Part shown: in pieces, positions 25,712 through 26,547 of the stretch
Position numbering within the stretch: the stretch's first letter is position 1
Layout of the letters: each line of letters starts with the position of its first letter
Assembly (NCBI GenBank): GCA_003650255.1
Contig: QMOP01000003.1
Coordinates: forward strand, 1-26,547
Reading direction: 5' to 3'
Length of the DNA: 26,547 nt
Source: Caldisericota bacterium
Lineage (GTDB): Bacteria > CG03 > B21-G15
Program-made: the position numbers and the translations under genes
The notes under the pieces: model-generated
What the model was told of the DNA's origin: nothing
Seen by the model: only the letters and a program-made list of their open reading frames with translations
The model's database searches: none

Positions 25712-26547
25712 CAAAAAAAGGATTTAAAAGTTTTTATTCATTTTTAATTTTAGTTAAACGTTTAACTGAAAAGTATGTTAAAATAGCACAATGTTTTGCA
25801 ATATCAATTCTTTTTGCATTTTGCTTTTTGATAAGTTCTTTGAATTTGAAAGCAAATCCCTTATATTATGTAAATCACTGGCATCTTCATCAGCCACTTT
25901 ACTGGCCCATGCCTTCAAGAGCAGGGATTAACAGATGGGAGAATGCAAAGGAGTCAATTGATTATAAAGATACTGACCCTTATTCAGGTCATCCTTATAA
26001 TGACCTTGTTGCTATATTTGATAAGGATGACAGGGAAGCAGCATATCAGTATCGTCCAAAGGATTCCCTTTCTTTGATAACAGAATATCCTCAGGCAGGA
26101 TTTACTCTTTCCTATACAGGAGCACTATGCTTGAATGTAAAATCATTGGGAGATGCTTACTATTTTGAATATAAACCATGGTGGAACTCATATATTCAGG
26201 AGACAAGAGAGTGGTTTACAGAAGGTGGAAACAGAAGGATGGATATTGTGATTTTTGGTTTCCATCATCCTCTTTTTCCACTTTTACCAGAAGAAGAGAT
26301 TGCAAGAAAGGAGATTCAGCTTTATAAAGCAATTTATGAAGAGGCATGGGGTTCTCCCCCTGATACAAAAGGGTTTTTCCCTTCAGAGATTGCATTTTCA
26401 GAAAGAATCATTCCTGTTCTTGTGAGTGAAGGAATAGAATGGACCTATGTTGCAAACTCCCATATTTCAAGATGTATTCCAGAATGGAGTAATGTTGCTG
26501 AACCTGGAACTGATTATGGAACAGAGCCACCCAATAAGGCAGACCAA
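25708..26547 (+). CDS. Secreted GH57-family-like glycoside hydrolase (3' end beyond window)
   Basis: Open frame of 280 codons running off the right edge. ATG 25708 overlaps the lacI stop as ATGA. A hydrophobic segment at about 26-45 (IAQCFAISILFAFCFLISSL), preceded by Lys residues and followed by LKANP, looks like a signal peptide with an unusually long N-terminal region. The mature part opens with YYVNHWHLHQPLYWP, whose WHxHQP (58-63) matches the GH57 HxHQP motif. IVIFGFHHPLFPLLP and GFFPSEIAFSERIIP follow; Glu227 in FFPSE is the likely catalytic nucleophile position. GH57 enzymes are retaining alpha-glucan and related hydrolases, common in thermophiles. The second LacI operator lies inside codons 15-20. 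Substrate is not assignable from this part. Confidence 0.8.
   Translation, partial: MTKKGFKSFYSFLILVKRLTEKYVKIAQCFAISILFAFCFLISSLNLKANPLYYVNHWHLHQPLYWPMPSRAGINRWENAKESIDYKDTDPYSGHPYNDLVAIFDKDDREAAYQYRPKDSLSLITEYPQAGFTLSYTGALCLNVKSLGDAYYFEYKPWWNSYIQETREWFTEGGNRRMDIVIFGFHHPLFPLLPEEEIARKEIQLYKAIYEEAWGSPPDTKGFFPSEIAFSERIIPVLVSEGIEWTYVANSHISRCIPEWSNVAEPGTDYGTEPPNKADQ
25747..25772. promoter_or_regulatory. LacI-family operator, copy 2 (inside the GH57 coding sequence)
   Basis: Exact 26-bp copy of the lacI operator, with core AGTTAAACGTTTAACT at 25752-25767. It is read in frame as Leu-Val-Lys-Arg-Leu-Thr (codons 15-20) of the GH57 gene. Centre-to-centre distance to copy 1 is 1131 bp, so DNA looping or a roadblock to transcription are both possible. 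Confidence 0.85.
25776..25791 (+). promoter_or_regulatory. Possible extended -10 promoter just downstream of operator copy 2
   Basis: TGTTAAAAT at 25776-25784 fits an extended -10 (TGn plus TAAAAT, 5 of 6 to TATAAT). No good -35 is present; the operator would cover that position. A transcript from here would start near 25791, after the ATG, and no convincing in-frame start follows before the signal-like segment, so this is weak. Confidence 0.25.

Overview
The window comes from an AT-rich, diderm (outer-membrane) bacterium. Evidence for an outer membrane is a LolCDE-type lipoprotein exporter, a PorV-like beta-barrel and a secreted multidomain surface protein. Proteins are rich in Lys, Ile and Glu, Arg is mostly AGA/AGG, and genes are packed with 1-17 bp overlaps, which fits an uncultured, possibly thermophilic, deep-branching lineage (WOR-3, Omnitrophica or Ratteibacteria-like). 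That placement is inference; nothing here fixes the phylum. I saw no rRNA, tRNA, CRISPR array or insertion sequence.

Left block (1-10739, all minus strand, one tightly packed run). It reads from a divergent promoter at about 10.75 kb leftwards: a secreted Ig-like surface protein with a FlgD/T9SS-like C-terminal domain, a PorV-like barrel fused to TPRs, a TPR/coiled-coil/membrane/HEAT protein, lysyl-tRNA synthetase, a LolC/E-type permease broken by one in-frame TAG, LolD, and the start of gyrA, which runs off the left edge. The divergent promoter has two -35 boxes on the same six or seven base pairs.

Middle (10.8-12.05 kb). A single plus-strand gene encodes a LeuA/homocitrate-synthase-superfamily condensing enzyme without a regulatory domain. 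Its stop codon overlaps the stop of the convergent ilvN.

Right-centre block (12.05-24.0 kb, minus strand). Twelve genes run from hup through a small membrane protein, an AlaC-type aminotransferase, hom, thrC, thrB, lysC, cimA, a 70-residue membrane microprotein, ilvD, ilvB and ilvN. Together these make threonine from aspartate (asd is missing) and isoleucine/valine from pyruvate by the citramalate route (leuBCD, ilvC and ilvE are missing). Most junctions are ATGA or GTGA overlaps, so translational coupling is likely.

Right end (24.0-26.5 kb, plus strand). A frameshifted TPR remnant is followed by a LacI-family regulator and the 5' part of a secreted GH57-family glycoside hydrolase gene. A perfect 16-bp palindrome inside an identical 26-bp repeat lies at the lacI promoter and again inside the first codons of the GH57 gene. 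This looks like a self-regulated saccharide-response unit with an operator that also codes for protein.
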